Positions 9,229 through 18,765 of a stretch of DNA of 64,000 nt are shown one piece after another. The position numbers and the translations under genes are program-made. Origin of the DNA: Stanieria cyanosphaera PCC 7437 (GTDB taxonomy: Bacteria; Cyanobacteriota; Cyanobacteriia; Cyanobacteriales; Xenococcaceae); NCBI RefSeq assembly GCF_000317575.1, contig NC_019748.1, positions 512,001 to 576,000 of the forward strand, given 5' to 3'. Each line of letters starts with the position of its first letter. The stretch's first letter is position 1. The notes beneath the pieces are model-generated. The model worked only from the letters and a program-made list of their open reading frames with translations. It did not search any database and had not been told where the DNA came from.

Positions 9229-9690
9229 ATGTCTCTACTCGGTTTACGTTTTCGTCATTGCGCTTCTCGCCTTCAAGTTCTCGATTACCATCATCCAGAT
9301 TTAGCTTTTGAAAAAGTTTCTGCTTTAGTCACTACCCACCTACCCAACCAATGGTTTGATGCAATCGCTCGCGGACAAGACCCAGACGATCCCTACACTG
9401 TTTGGGAACTACTTCATCTAGATGCAGTAATTAATCTAGAAAACTGGCAGGGCAAGTTCACTCGCGTGGGAGTATCTCTAGTCGCAGAAGAAAACCAAGC
9501 TTATCGCATTCTTAAGCAAGCTCGACAACCCGCTTTTAATCGGGTGCGCCATTGCCTTAAAATTTATCGCTATTGGGTATTTTGTGTCGAGCCGAAGTAC
9601 TTTCCCAGTGATGGGGAATGGGTAGATATTCTCTACAGCGAGATTGATCGACCAAATAGGGAAAGCGGTTGCCAGTCGATCATTTTGTAA
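9229..9690 (+). CDS. Hypothetical cyanobacterial protein
   Basis: I do not recognise a characterised family. The 153-residue protein is soluble with no membrane segment, rich in aromatic and charged residues, with DPDDPYTVWELLHLDAVINL and WVDILYSEID as distinctive stretches. A very strong AGGAGG precedes ATG 9229. A second ATG four bases earlier (9225) opens a different frame of 28 codons that overlaps it and could be a decoy. The gene is convergent with the CRISPR-associated WYL regulator 54 bases away, but cas association cannot be claimed from one window. Confidence 0.6.
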   Translation: MSLLGLRFRHCASRLQVLDYHHPDLAFEKVSALVTTHLPNQWFDAIARGQDPDDPYTVWELLHLDAVINLENWQGKFTRVGVSLVAEENQAYRILKQARQPAFNRVRHCLKIYRYWVFCVEPKYFPSDGEWVDILYSEIDRPNRESGCQSIIL

Positions 9691-9707
9691 ATAGGATACT
9701 AGGATAC

Positions 9708-9738
9708 GATGTCCTCTTACCAAGAGTGAGAGGATATC
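9708..9738. terminator. Hairpin between convergent genes
   Basis: GATGTCCTCT at 9708-9717 pairs with AGAGGATATC at 9729-9738 with one wobble, loop of 11 bases. It lies between two converging stop codons. There is no T-tract, so termination activity is uncertain. Confidence 0.35.
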
Positions 9739-9744
9739 GCTCAC

Positions 9745-11007
9745 CTATTGATATTGCCGAACTAAATTCAAAGCAGACTGATGATGTTTGGCTACTAATT
9801 GGGGAGGAGATAAAACTACGGCTTTGTCTGAGTAACGATTAACCCAAAAACTAAATTCCTCTAAAGAACGAGGTGGTAATTTAATTAAATAATCGAGATA
9901 GGTTGGTTTACCTGTCGTAAAATCTAATTTTCCTTTTCTAATTTTCTGTTGGGGATGGCGTAATTCTCCTTCTTCAATAAAATTACTAACGGGAGGAAAA
10001 AAACGAACTTTAATCTCGATAAATTCTAATTTACCCTGCAATTCTAATTGTTGTTGTTGTCCATCACCTAAATTTAATCCCCAACCATTATTTAATAATT
10101 GATGGGCATTTTGTAGGCTTTGTTTTTGTGCTGCTATTCCCCTACCACCAGGAGTTAAAATTTCTAAATGATTTTTAAATCGATTAACTCTGCCGATTGC
10201 TAACGTGCGATCTCGCCCTTGGCGAGGCGCGTAGCGATCGCTTGCATTTTCATAGAGTAAATACCAAGCAATATCATAGTAAATTAACTGTAAGGGAAAA
10301 ACAGACATCAGACCGATTTTATTATTGCCATAAAGATCGACACTGCGAGAAATTTCAATCGCTTGTCCTTGAATAATTGCCTGTTCTAATAAATTAATTT
10401 GATGAAATAAAGTATGGCGATATTCTCCTTTACTCATCATCTCTTCTGGATCTGTATGATTAATTGCTCGATTGAGATGTTGTCTGACGGGATAAAAAAA
10501 GTCTTGCTCTCCTTCAAATTCAAATCCTCGTAATCTAAGTTTGAGAGTATAATAAATTTGCCTTAATTGAGGATCGCCTTGATAAATTGCTTGGGATTCT
10601 AGTGCATTAAAAGCAGCTTTTAATTGATATTTATCCATCACTCCCGTACCTAGATAGTAACCCCAACGGTACATTCTTTGCTCTAAAATCTGATAATCTC
10701 TGAGGAGTTCTAAATCTTTTCTAATTGTTGGGATGGCAGGATAATTTTCGGGTAAATTAATTCCTATTTCTTGAGCTAAATTTCTCAAAGCAGTTTGAAC
10801 CAATTGTAAGGCGTTATGATGATTTCGGTGAGGGGCTGACACTTGAGGTTTCTTCAAGTCCTTGTACGTCCCGTCGAGTTGAAGTTCTTCATCGCGACAA
10901 CCAATCCCGGGATATTTAAGTAAGGTAGCAATTAAAAGTAATAATCTCTCTAAAGCTTGAGGATTGAGATAGCGATTTATTTTGGTTTTTTGAGACATTA
11001 AATTCAA
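9745..11007 (-). CDS. WYL-domain transcriptional regulator of the CRISPR locus
   Basis: The 420-residue protein has an N-terminal helix-turn-helix-like region (AIPTIRKDLELLRDYQIL) and a central WYL-type ligand domain (DIAWYLLYENASDRYAP, residues ~270-300). WYL regulators frequently flank cyanobacterial CRISPR-Cas modules; control of the divergent csx18-cas1 promoter or the cmr operon is inferred. The stretch SDRYAPRQGRDR (DNA about 10206-10243) is an insertion encoded by a GC-rich HIP1-containing repeat also found inside the VWA gene at 42.6 kb. It replaces the usual short loop of the WYL domain and may alter it. Confidence 0.8.
   Translation of the reverse strand: MNLMSQKTKINRYLNPQALERLLLLIATLLKYPGIGCRDEELQLDGTYKDLKKPQVSAPHRNHHNALQLVQTALRNLAQEIGINLPENYPAIPTIRKDLELLRDYQILEQRMYRWGYYLGTGVMDKYQLKAAFNALESQAIYQGDPQLRQIYYTLKLRLRGFEFEGEQDFFYPVRQHLNRAINHTDPEEMMSKGEYRHTLFHQINLLEQAIIQGQAIEISRSVDLYGNNKIGLMSVFPLQLIYYDIAWYLLYENASDRYAPRQGRDRTLAIGRVNRFKNHLEILTPGGRGIAAQKQSLQNAHQLLNNGWGLNLGDGQQQQLELQGKLEFIEIKVRFFPPVSNFIEEGELRHPQQKIRKGKLDFTTGKPTYLDYLIKLPPRSLEEFSFWVNRYSDKAVVLSPPQLVAKHHQSALNLVRQYQ
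10206..10243 (-). repeat. GC-rich HIP1 repeat inside the WYL gene
   Basis: The plus-strand sequence contains GCGAGGCGCGTAGCGATCGC and aligns with the copy at 42617-42654 (GCGAGGCGCGGAGCGATCGC), including the preceding TCTCGC. It is read in frame and adds about twelve residues to the WYL protein. Confidence 0.6.
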
Positions 11008-11084
11008 TTATTTTTAGCAAAGAACTACTCGATCTAATTAAGATTGTCAAATTAAAACTGATATTAGTTTTGAAGATTAATAAA

Positions 11085-11161
11085 TTCAGTAAGGCCCGAT
11101 CTGATTATACTTTGATGATTTAATTTTCTGTTCAGTAAATATTGGTATTTCGATGATTTAA
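11085..11161. promoter_or_regulatory. Tandem direct repeats in the WYL/csx18 intergenic region
   Basis: TTCAGTAA at 11085 and 11131 and GATGATTTAA at 11114 and 11152 form two copies of a composite unit between the divergent WYL gene and csx18. This is the natural place for an operator of the WYL protein. Binding is inference only. Confidence 0.35.
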
Positions 11162-11217
11162 ATAAAAAAACTAATTAAATTTAGATAAATATAAGAAAAT
11201 TATTTTTTTGATTACTG

Positions 11218-11499
11218 ATGTATTTATCAACTCGCGCAGCTATTGTCAGAAATTTTGCCACAGCCATAGTTAATGGAGCAATTACTTTAATTTTACTCCT
11301 CATTGCACCTTTGGGTTTAGCAGCAGTTATTAGTAATACTTTTTTAGTGACTGTAGCAAGTTTTTTTGTTAGTACTTTGAGTGATTCAATGGTATCTTGG
11401 TTGTCTGCTTCGCCGAGACATAACAGCTTTTCTCCATCTTCTCAAGACATTAACATTACTTACCAAGGAAAAATCAAAAACACAAAAAATAAAGAGTAA
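11218..11499 (+). CDS. csx18: CRISPR-associated protein Csx18
   Basis: The 93-residue protein has one or two N-terminal hydrophobic helices (GAITLILLLIAPLGLAAVI and FLVTVASFFVSTL) and a polar tail. This matches the small membrane protein called Csx18 that accompanies cas1 and III-B genes in cyanobacteria. Its role is unknown; a membrane anchor or effector for CRISPR signalling is speculation. It sits 107 bases upstream of cas1 on the same strand, separated by a copy of the short hairpin repeat that also lies inside cmr2 and cmr3. Confidence 0.75.
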   Translation: MYLSTRAAIVRNFATAIVNGAITLILLLIAPLGLAAVISNTFLVTVASFFVSTLSDSMVSWLSASPRHNSFSPSSQDINITYQGKIKNTKNKE

Positions 11500-11515
11500 A
11501 AAAGAAATTATCAAT

Positions 11516-11573
11516 GATAAGTGCTAAATAATGAGTTTTTTAATTCCGCGTTCATCGTTCCTAATTCATCATT
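11516..11573 (+). repeat. Copy 1 of the cas-locus short hairpin repeat
   Basis: This intergenic copy shares TTCCGCGTTCAT and CCTAATTCATCATT with the copies in cmr3 (17632-17696) and cmr2 (19331-19398), in the same plus-strand orientation. Its left part is more diverged. Confidence 0.7.
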
Positions 11574-11606
11574 ATTTTCTTCATTACTATTTATATTTAT
11601 TTTTAA

Positions 11607-12599
11607 ATGAAAACTCTCTATATTTCTCAGCAAGGTTGTTACCTTTCCCTCAAAAAAGAAACCTTAATTGTCGAACGTCAACGACAAATTTTAACTGAGG
11701 TACAAATTCCTCTAGTCGAACAAATCTTGATCTTTGGTAAATCTCAAATTACTACTCAAGCAATTCGGGCTTGTATTTGGCAAAATATTCCCATCGTTTA
11801 TCTTTCGAGAATGGGTTATTGTTACGGTCGTCTTTTACCTTTAGAAAAAGGATATCGTCAGCTAACTCGCTATCAACAGCAACTATCTCATGGTGAAAGA
11901 TTAGCAGTGGCTAGAGAAATTGTCATCAGCAAACTAAAAAATAGTCGTGTTTTGTTACAGCGACAGCAGCGTAAAAGAGATTTAATTAGATTATCGCAGG
12001 CGATCGCGAGTTTGGATTACCTAGTTACTAAAGCTAAGAACGCAAATAATACAGAACAACTACTAGGCTATGAAGGTGCGGGGGCTGCTAGTTATTTCTC
12101 TGCCTTGGGCGAGGTAATTACTAATCGAGATTTTGTCTTTGTCGCCCGTTGTCGTCGCCCACCAGGGAATCCCGTTAATGCCCTTTTTAGTTTTGGCTAT
12201 CAGGTACTTTGGAATCATTTACTGGCTTTAATCGAACTCCAGGGATTAGACCCCTATCAAGCTTGTTTGCATCAAGGTACGGAACGTCATGCAGCTTTAG
12301 CTTCCGATTTAATTGAAGAGTTTCGCGCCCCAATAGTCGATTCTTTGGTTCTTTATCTGGTCAATCGGAGGGTGATGAATGTAGAAGAAGATTTTACTTA
12401 TCATCAAGGCGGTTGTTATCTTAATGATTCTGGACGCAAGAAATATTTAAAAGCTTTTGTACAACGGATGGAAGAGAAGTTGCAAACTGATGCTGAAGAA
12501 AAACAACCCAGATGGGATTTGTTAACCCAACAAGTCAAGTTGTTTAAACAGTTTGTCTATCAACCTACTCAGCTTTATCGTCCTTATTTGATTCGATAA
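11607..12599 (+). CDS. cas1: CRISPR-associated endonuclease Cas1
   Basis: The 330-residue Cas1 integrase has the N-terminal beta domain (~1-80) and catalytic helical domain. The metal-binding residues are visible: Glu156 in YEGAGA, His228 in GTERHAALASDL and Glu237/238 in LIEEFR. Cas1 with Cas2 inserts new spacers at the leader end of the array. It is separated from cas2 by the leftward cmr operon and is convergent with the CARF-HEPN gene. Full length and intact, so adaptation could still work. Confidence 0.96.
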   Translation: MKTLYISQQGCYLSLKKETLIVERQRQILTEVQIPLVEQILIFGKSQITTQAIRACIWQNIPIVYLSRMGYCYGRLLPLEKGYRQLTRYQQQLSHGERLAVAREIVISKLKNSRVLLQRQQRKRDLIRLSQAIASLDYLVTKAKNANNTEQLLGYEGAGAASYFSALGEVITNRDFVFVARCRRPPGNPVNALFSFGYQVLWNHLLALIELQGLDPYQACLHQGTERHAALASDLIEEFRAPIVDSLVLYLVNRRVMNVEEDFTYHQGGCYLNDSGRKKYLKAFVQRMEEKLQTDAEEKQPRWDLLTQQVKLFKQFVYQPTQLYRPYLIR

Positions 12600-12636
12600 T
12601 CAATTAGAAATTTAGCAAAAAATTAACTGAGAATGT

Positions 12637-14124
12637 TTAAAATCTATTATTTTGCGGTTCGTAAGAAATTATCGCTTGTTCTAAAAGTTTATGAATCTGT
12701 GACATTAAACTTGCTTCAGTTAGGGAAGAAAAATGTTGTTGGGATATAAAATTGAGAAAGCTTAAAACTCGTTCTTCCCATTCTCGTTGAGTGTTTGTTT
12801 TCCAAGCTTGAAAAACTTCTTCTTTTTCCAATTTAAGTAAGCGATGAAAAATTAAATTACGCCACTCTCTAGTATGCCTAAAAAAGTATTGCCAATCAGG
12901 ATTTGTGTTAATTTTTGGAAACTTGGCTGTGAGGATATTATCTAATTTTGTGCCATAAAGATAAATTTCATTTCTTGGTTCAAAAATCCACTGAAAATTT
13001 CTTAATTCAGGAAATTGAGAATCTTGACAGACAGTTCTTGTTAAAGCAGGAGATACAATACCAGATTGTTGCCTGATATAAGTAATATGAGGACGATATT
13101 GCTCAATCACCCATTCCGTAATCAGTCCTTCTACAGCTCGAAAACTATGAAAGAAAGCTTCAATGGTATTTCCCTGTTTAAAGCGAATAACGCCGAGATA
13201 AGCTGATTCATAGGCTTTTTGCCACCACGATTGAAGTCTTGACTGCTCCAGTGTATCGATTCCTTGAGCAAATCCCTGAAAATCTGCCCTATTCCAACCA
13301 ATAGCAGCATCAAGCAAATCTCGAATCTTCAAGATTTTGTCATCTTGAGAGTTACGCCAGTAAGGCAGCAAAATTCGCCAAACTCCAGCATAATCGCATC
13401 TGTTTAAAAGAGCTAAAGATTCTTTTTGTTTGCGCTCCCATAAATAATTAGTTCCTTGAAATGGTTGAGTATATTGAGAAGGTTCGCCTCGCCTGTTTAG
13501 CTTCGTATCTTGAATAAAATCATAAAAGTAGGTATCTTCTCCAAATCTACTTAGAGCAGTCACTCGTGAAGCTTCTGCGGATTGACCGATTCCTCCTTTG
13601 AGGCAAAGAATTACTTTAGTTTCTTCTGGGAGCGTTCTGCCAATCTCCCTCCAGGTATTTTTCCACCAACGGAACATCTGTTCAAAGTCCGCCGGATTTT
13701 CACCGTTGATACCTTGTTCAATAATCTCAATAGAAACTGGATGATGTTGTTCAATCCACAATTTAATTATTCGAGCAGCATAAAGAGTATCCTTACTCCT
13801 AAATTCAGCAGCAATATTATCAGGTTGGTTAGTGGCTACGAGATAAATTTTTCCTAAATTTTGATGCTTATCTGCTAACAATTTACCCAAAATAATAGGC
13901 TGTAAACAATCTTTATAGTCTTCCCAAGATTCAACAAAATATTCTGTCAGTAAGCGAAAGTCACATTTCTCCAGCTTTAATTCTTTCTGAACTAAAGCCT
14001 GTTCGCTGATAGTATCGCCATCGGGAGAGCGATCGTTGCCAAGATTGTGCCATTCGCCGTTCGAGACGCGAAAAGCGAGATCCCGAGTACCGATAGTAGC
14101 CACAAGAATAGATTTAGGAGGCAT
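12637..14124 (-). CDS. CARF-HEPN CRISPR ancillary ribonuclease (Csm6/Csx1-like)
   Basis: The N-terminal region starts ILVATIGTRDLAFR and has a Rossmann-like CARF fold up to ~residue 240 (VILCLKGGIGQSAEASR). The C-terminal half begins with a HEPN helix (AFFHSFRAVEGLITEWV) and carries the RNase motif R-x4-H at Arg422-His427 (RNLIFH). Such proteins bind cyclic oligoadenylate made by Cas10 and cleave RNA non-specifically. Its position at the end of the cmr operon, eight bases after the Cmr6-Cmr1 gene, supports cotranscription. The exact subfamily (Csm6, Csx1 or another CARF-HEPN group) is not certain. Confidence 0.85.
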   Translation of the reverse strand: MPPKSILVATIGTRDLAFRVSNGEWHNLGNDRSPDGDTISEQALVQKELKLEKCDFRLLTEYFVESWEDYKDCLQPIILGKLLADKHQNLGKIYLVATNQPDNIAAEFRSKDTLYAARIIKLWIEQHHPVSIEIIEQGINGENPADFEQMFRWWKNTWREIGRTLPEETKVILCLKGGIGQSAEASRVTALSRFGEDTYFYDFIQDTKLNRRGEPSQYTQPFQGTNYLWERKQKESLALLNRCDYAGVWRILLPYWRNSQDDKILKIRDLLDAAIGWNRADFQGFAQGIDTLEQSRLQSWWQKAYESAYLGVIRFKQGNTIEAFFHSFRAVEGLITEWVIEQYRPHITYIRQQSGIVSPALTRTVCQDSQFPELRNFQWIFEPRNEIYLYGTKLDNILTAKFPKINTNPDWQYFFRHTREWRNLIFHRLLKLEKEEVFQAWKTNTQREWEERVLSFLNFISQQHFSSLTEASLMSQIHKLLEQAIISYEPQNNRF

Positions 14125-14132
14125 AAGTTGAA

Positions 14133-16097
14133 CTATTGAAAGGGAAAAATTTGCGCGTAATTTTCTTTTGAAGGATGAGTGCGTAATTCGTCTAAATACC
14201 TTTTTCTCGGGTCTTGAGTAGCCCCAAACACCGTGACGACTTGGTAATCACCTAAATCAGCAATCCAGACGGGGGAAGGTTTAACACCACTTGCTACCTT
14301 TCCGCATAGATTGCCATCGTAATTGTTGTTGTATTTTAAATTTGGAGAATGAAGTCTTGCCAAAGCATAAGGTTTATTAAAATCTTCGTCACCAGAACAG
14401 ACTACAATACGACAGTTATTATCGATCGCTTCCTGCCATTGTTGACGGCTAACCGAACCAACTGTTTTAGGAGAACGATAATTGATATCGATCTGAGTTA
14501 TTTGACCCAATGCCTCGTAGAATTTTTTTAGTTTATTCTGAAATAACTGTTGAAATTCTCTAACAGTTTCTGGTTCATACCAAAAAGATTTAGGGTTTTT
14601 TAAATCTGCATCAACAGAAAAAGTAGAACCACGAAACCAAGGTGCATATTCTCGATTTTGCCGAGAATAACAGGGTCTTCTCGCACCTTGTCCGATACCG
14701 CCAAGGTTAAACATCATCCAGGTTAGATTTTTTAACAGCGATGAAATTGCTTGAGTTTTATCTTGAGGTGTGGCTATAGAATGGGATAAAGTCAGAATAC
14801 CTTGTTGTTTGCCACGTCGCTCGTTATCTTTTTTTGGTTCTGGTTGAATTAATTTGCCATTAATAATATTTATTCTTACCCAACCTAACTGCTGTTTGGG
14901 ATTAATCGCACCAAAAATTTTACCTTCCCAATTTACCACTTGTTCGGCAGGAAAAACTCCTAGAGCAAAAGCCCGAAACCAATAGCGCAGCATTGATTTA
15001 AAAGCAGTTGGACGCACTTCGGGAATAGCAATAGTAGCAGATTTTAGTTTGCCATTTTTGTCTGTTTTGAAACTACCATCTTTATTTGTTTGAAATGGTT
15101 GTTTGACATTATTAAATTCTTGATTACCGTGAATTAATTGTCCTTCCAAAGCAAACTTAACGTGAAAGAATTCATAACTAGATTTAGTTTTATCTCCTAT
15201 AACTAACCGTCCATAACCAGTATTAATTTGCGACCCAATACCAGCTTGTAAACCTGAAATTAACCAATGTTTTACTTTGTTTAAAATTTCCTTATCCTGA
15301 CAATTACTAGATAAACGTAAACCAATCAAGAAATCAGACTTTTGCAGAGATAAAAAGACATTGGGGTTAGACCCGTATTGAGGTTGTTTGTTTTCATCCC
15401 ATTTCCAAATATTATTTGCCATATCCATACTCAAACCACCAGTTTTACTGGGTAAAGGATAGGCATCGAGAAAAACTATTTTACCCGCACAATCTTCTGC
15501 TTTATTTGTTTCAATAGAACCAAAGTAAGGGGCTACTTGTTGTTCTGCTGCCGACCATTTAATGTTTTCGGTGGCAACTATTTCTCTAATTGCCTGAGTT
15601 CTAGCTACACCGCGAAGGGTACTGGCTGGAATATAAGGCATTCCCAAAGCATCAAAAGCGGGTAATAAAATACTTTCGGGTCCGCGATGTCCGCCAACAC
15701 GAATACGCCAGGGGCATTTGACTATAAAGGTATTTTCTTTCCCTGCAATTAATTCGGTACGTTGATTTAATTGCTTCAGGCGATCGCAATAATTGGCATT
15801 TTCTTGTGCTATTTGTAATATCTGTATCTTAGTCGCGTCTTTATATTCTCTTTCTGGTTCGCGCATCCAACGCAAGTATTCGACAAAACTAGCTGTAGAG
15901 TTTGGTTGGGGTTCATTATCGGAGTTTAGCCAAGGTGAAGGAGGTTCGTTATTTCCTTCATTATTATTTCTTCTATTTCCATGACCGCCGTTATTTCCTC
16001 CACCATTATCATTGAAAGATTGTGGTTTGTTACTAACTTGCGATTTAGGTACTGGTTTATTTGGTCTTTGAGGACGTTGAAGAGGTTGAGGAGACAT
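14133..16097 (-). CDS. Fused Cmr6-Cmr1-type RAMP protein
   Basis: The 654-residue protein contains two RAMP units. After a Pro/Asn/Gly-rich low-complexity N-terminus (~1-80), the first (~110-300) has YIPASTLRGVAR and GIGSQINTGYGRL, Cmr6-like. The second (~310-560) has IPEVRPTAFKSMLRYWFRA, the Cmr1 signature. In standard III-B these are separate subunits capping the 3' end of the crRNA complex; here they are one polypeptide, so no separate cmr1 or cmr6 is needed. The disordered N-terminus is unusual. Last of the cmr structural genes, upstream of the CARF-HEPN gene. Confidence 0.85.
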   Translation of the reverse strand: MSPQPLQRPQRPNKPVPKSQVSNKPQSFNDNGGGNNGGHGNRRNNNEGNNEPPSPWLNSDNEPQPNSTASFVEYLRWMREPEREYKDATKIQILQIAQENANYCDRLKQLNQRTELIAGKENTFIVKCPWRIRVGGHRGPESILLPAFDALGMPYIPASTLRGVARTQAIREIVATENIKWSAAEQQVAPYFGSIETNKAEDCAGKIVFLDAYPLPSKTGGLSMDMANNIWKWDENKQPQYGSNPNVFLSLQKSDFLIGLRLSSNCQDKEILNKVKHWLISGLQAGIGSQINTGYGRLVIGDKTKSSYEFFHVKFALEGQLIHGNQEFNNVKQPFQTNKDGSFKTDKNGKLKSATIAIPEVRPTAFKSMLRYWFRAFALGVFPAEQVVNWEGKIFGAINPKQQLGWVRINIINGKLIQPEPKKDNERRGKQQGILTLSHSIATPQDKTQAISSLLKNLTWMMFNLGGIGQGARRPCYSRQNREYAPWFRGSTFSVDADLKNPKSFWYEPETVREFQQLFQNKLKKFYEALGQITQIDINYRSPKTVGSVSRQQWQEAIDNNCRIVVCSGDEDFNKPYALARLHSPNLKYNNNYDGNLCGKVASGVKPSPVWIADLGDYQVVTVFGATQDPRKRYLDELRTHPSKENYAQIFPFQ

Positions 16098-16129
16098 TTT
16101 GGATCGTAAATAATAAATGATGAGTAATC

Positions 16130-16157
16130 GTAGGGGCGATTCGCGAATCGCCCTTAC
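16130..16157. repeat. 28-bp palindromic dispersed repeat
   Basis: A near-perfect palindrome (GTAGGGGCGATTC / GAATCGCCCTTAC) lies in the cmr5-cmr6/1 interval. Related copies are at 28355-28382 and 63693-63720. Confidence 0.7.
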
Positions 16158-16171
16158 AAGATAGATTTGTT

Positions 16172-16603
16172 TTAAGCATCGCCTTTGACATCGCTATAAA
16201 TGGCGTTTGCCCAAAAACTAAATTCTTGTGCCAGGTTTAATCCCAGTCCAGTCAAACCCAGATAATCATCGGCTTTAAGTTGCTTGAGGGAATCTAAACC
16301 TTTATTACTAGCTAAATCTTTAACTGAAGAAAGAAGTTGCAGACATTCAAAGTATTTTTTGACCACATCTTCTCTACCTTTTTTGGTCATATCTTGTTTT
16401 TCTGTCGGCTTATCATTCTGGTTTAAAATTTGTTCCTCTGCTTTTAATCGCATCATGCCCCAAGTAGCAAGATAAGTGTAAAGTTCGACTGCTTGGCTTT
16501 TTTGTGCTTTAAGACGAGAATTATCGTTACTATTATGGTTACGCAACTCTTGTAAAGCTTCGTATACGGGAGTGCTGAGAGTTCGGGGGTCGAAGGTTTG
16601 CAT
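16172..16603 (-). CDS. cmr5: CRISPR type III-B small subunit Cmr5
   Basis: An all-helical small protein with LYTYLATWGMMRLKAEEQ in the first helices and ALQ/Gln-rich surface fits Cmr5, the filament subunit along the guide in the Cmr complex. I choose ATG 16603 (MQTFDPRTL), giving 143 residues. A longer frame to 16651 would add sixteen hydrophobic residues encoded by repeat-like spacer DNA and is unlikely. It lies between cmr4 and the fused cmr6-cmr1. Confidence 0.85.
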   Translation of the reverse strand: MQTFDPRTLSTPVYEALQELRNHNSNDNSRLKAQKSQAVELYTYLATWGMMRLKAEEQILNQNDKPTEKQDMTKKGREDVVKKYFECLQLLSSVKDLASNKGLDSLKQLKADDYLGLTGLGLNLAQEFSFWANAIYSDVKGDA

Positions 16604-16651
16604 AGACTTTAAATAAATGATGAATGATAAGCGATCGATTATGAATATCAA

Positions 16652-17449
16652 TTAGTTTGCTGAAGCTAGCCACTGTTGAACAAAGCCTCTTCCTAAGCTT
16701 TCTTGTCCGCCAATTTGTAAGATTTCTTGTTTGGCTAGTAACTGAGTGAATTCTTGATGTATTTGAGATGCTGTACCATTAGCAGCCGAGGTAGTTCCCC
16801 AGGTAAAATACATTAAAGTGTCAGGAGGAATGGCTTCTTCGTAGCGAAAACCACCATCAACAGTTTTGTTTTCGTCGAGTTTAATTTTGACCTGTCGCCA
16901 CAGACTCATTTGAATTAAGGTGGCACAATGTTTGTCGGGAAGTACTATCGCTCTTTCAATCGTGTTAGATTGAGAAGTCTGGGGAATAAAATCTTGCCAG
17001 TTTTGCCATTGCTTTAATTCGTCTGCTTTGAGAATGGCATCTTTGAGATAAACAGCCGAGTTTCCATTGAGAAAGTTACAACTATATTCAACTGGAATCC
17101 GATCCAATTTACCTGTAAACCTAGCCCACCGTTTTAATAACATCGGGCAACTAACCCAAACTACTCCATGACTCAAGGAAGGTACGGGAAGCCAAAGTAA
17201 AGCACCATCGCCAATCCAAATATTTCCCTGTTCTAATTGGCTAGTATTTTCTAAATCCGTACCAAAGAGTTTAAATTTTTGGTCTTTGTCTTCTACACTA
17301 GCTCTTAATCTGCCACGAATGCTGCTAGAAGGAATATAAGGAAAATTGGTATGAGATTCACGGGCAATTCCTAACAAATTACCTTCTTGAGTAGTTCCGC
17401 CTGTATGTAGGGGAGAAAGTAAATAAAGATATGTGTAATTAATGGTCAT
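16652..17449 (-). CDS. cmr4: CRISPR type III-B RAMP protein Cmr4
   Basis: The 265-residue RAMP starts YLLSPLHTGG and has HTNFPYIPSSSIRGRLR, the Cmr4 glycine-rich/SSxRG signature, and GGQESLGRGFVQQW at the C-terminus. Cmr4 forms the backbone and cuts target RNA every six bases using a loop Asp (Asp26 in Pyrococcus). In this protein the equivalent loop reads GGTTQEGNLLGIARES, with no Asp, so slicing may be lost. It follows cmr3 by ten bases and precedes cmr5. Confidence 0.88.
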   Translation of the reverse strand: MTINYTYLYLLSPLHTGGTTQEGNLLGIARESHTNFPYIPSSSIRGRLRASVEDKDQKFKLFGTDLENTSQLEQGNIWIGDGALLWLPVPSLSHGVVWVSCPMLLKRWARFTGKLDRIPVEYSCNFLNGNSAVYLKDAILKADELKQWQNWQDFIPQTSQSNTIERAIVLPDKHCATLIQMSLWRQVKIKLDENKTVDGGFRYEEAIPPDTLMYFTWGTTSAANGTASQIHQEFTQLLAKQEILQIGGQESLGRGFVQQWLASAN

Positions 17450-17459
17450 AATGGTTGTT

Positions 17460-18722
<1,263 letters not shown>

Positions 18723-18765
18723 TTACTGACATTTTGCTTATTCAATAATTGATTTTTACTAGTGC

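Noticed and set aside
14160-14185. Possible fourth copy of the cas-locus repeat at the 3' end of the Cmr6-Cmr1 gene
   Set aside because: Only about 14 bases match (GAAGGATGAGTGCG) before divergence, too little to call a copy.
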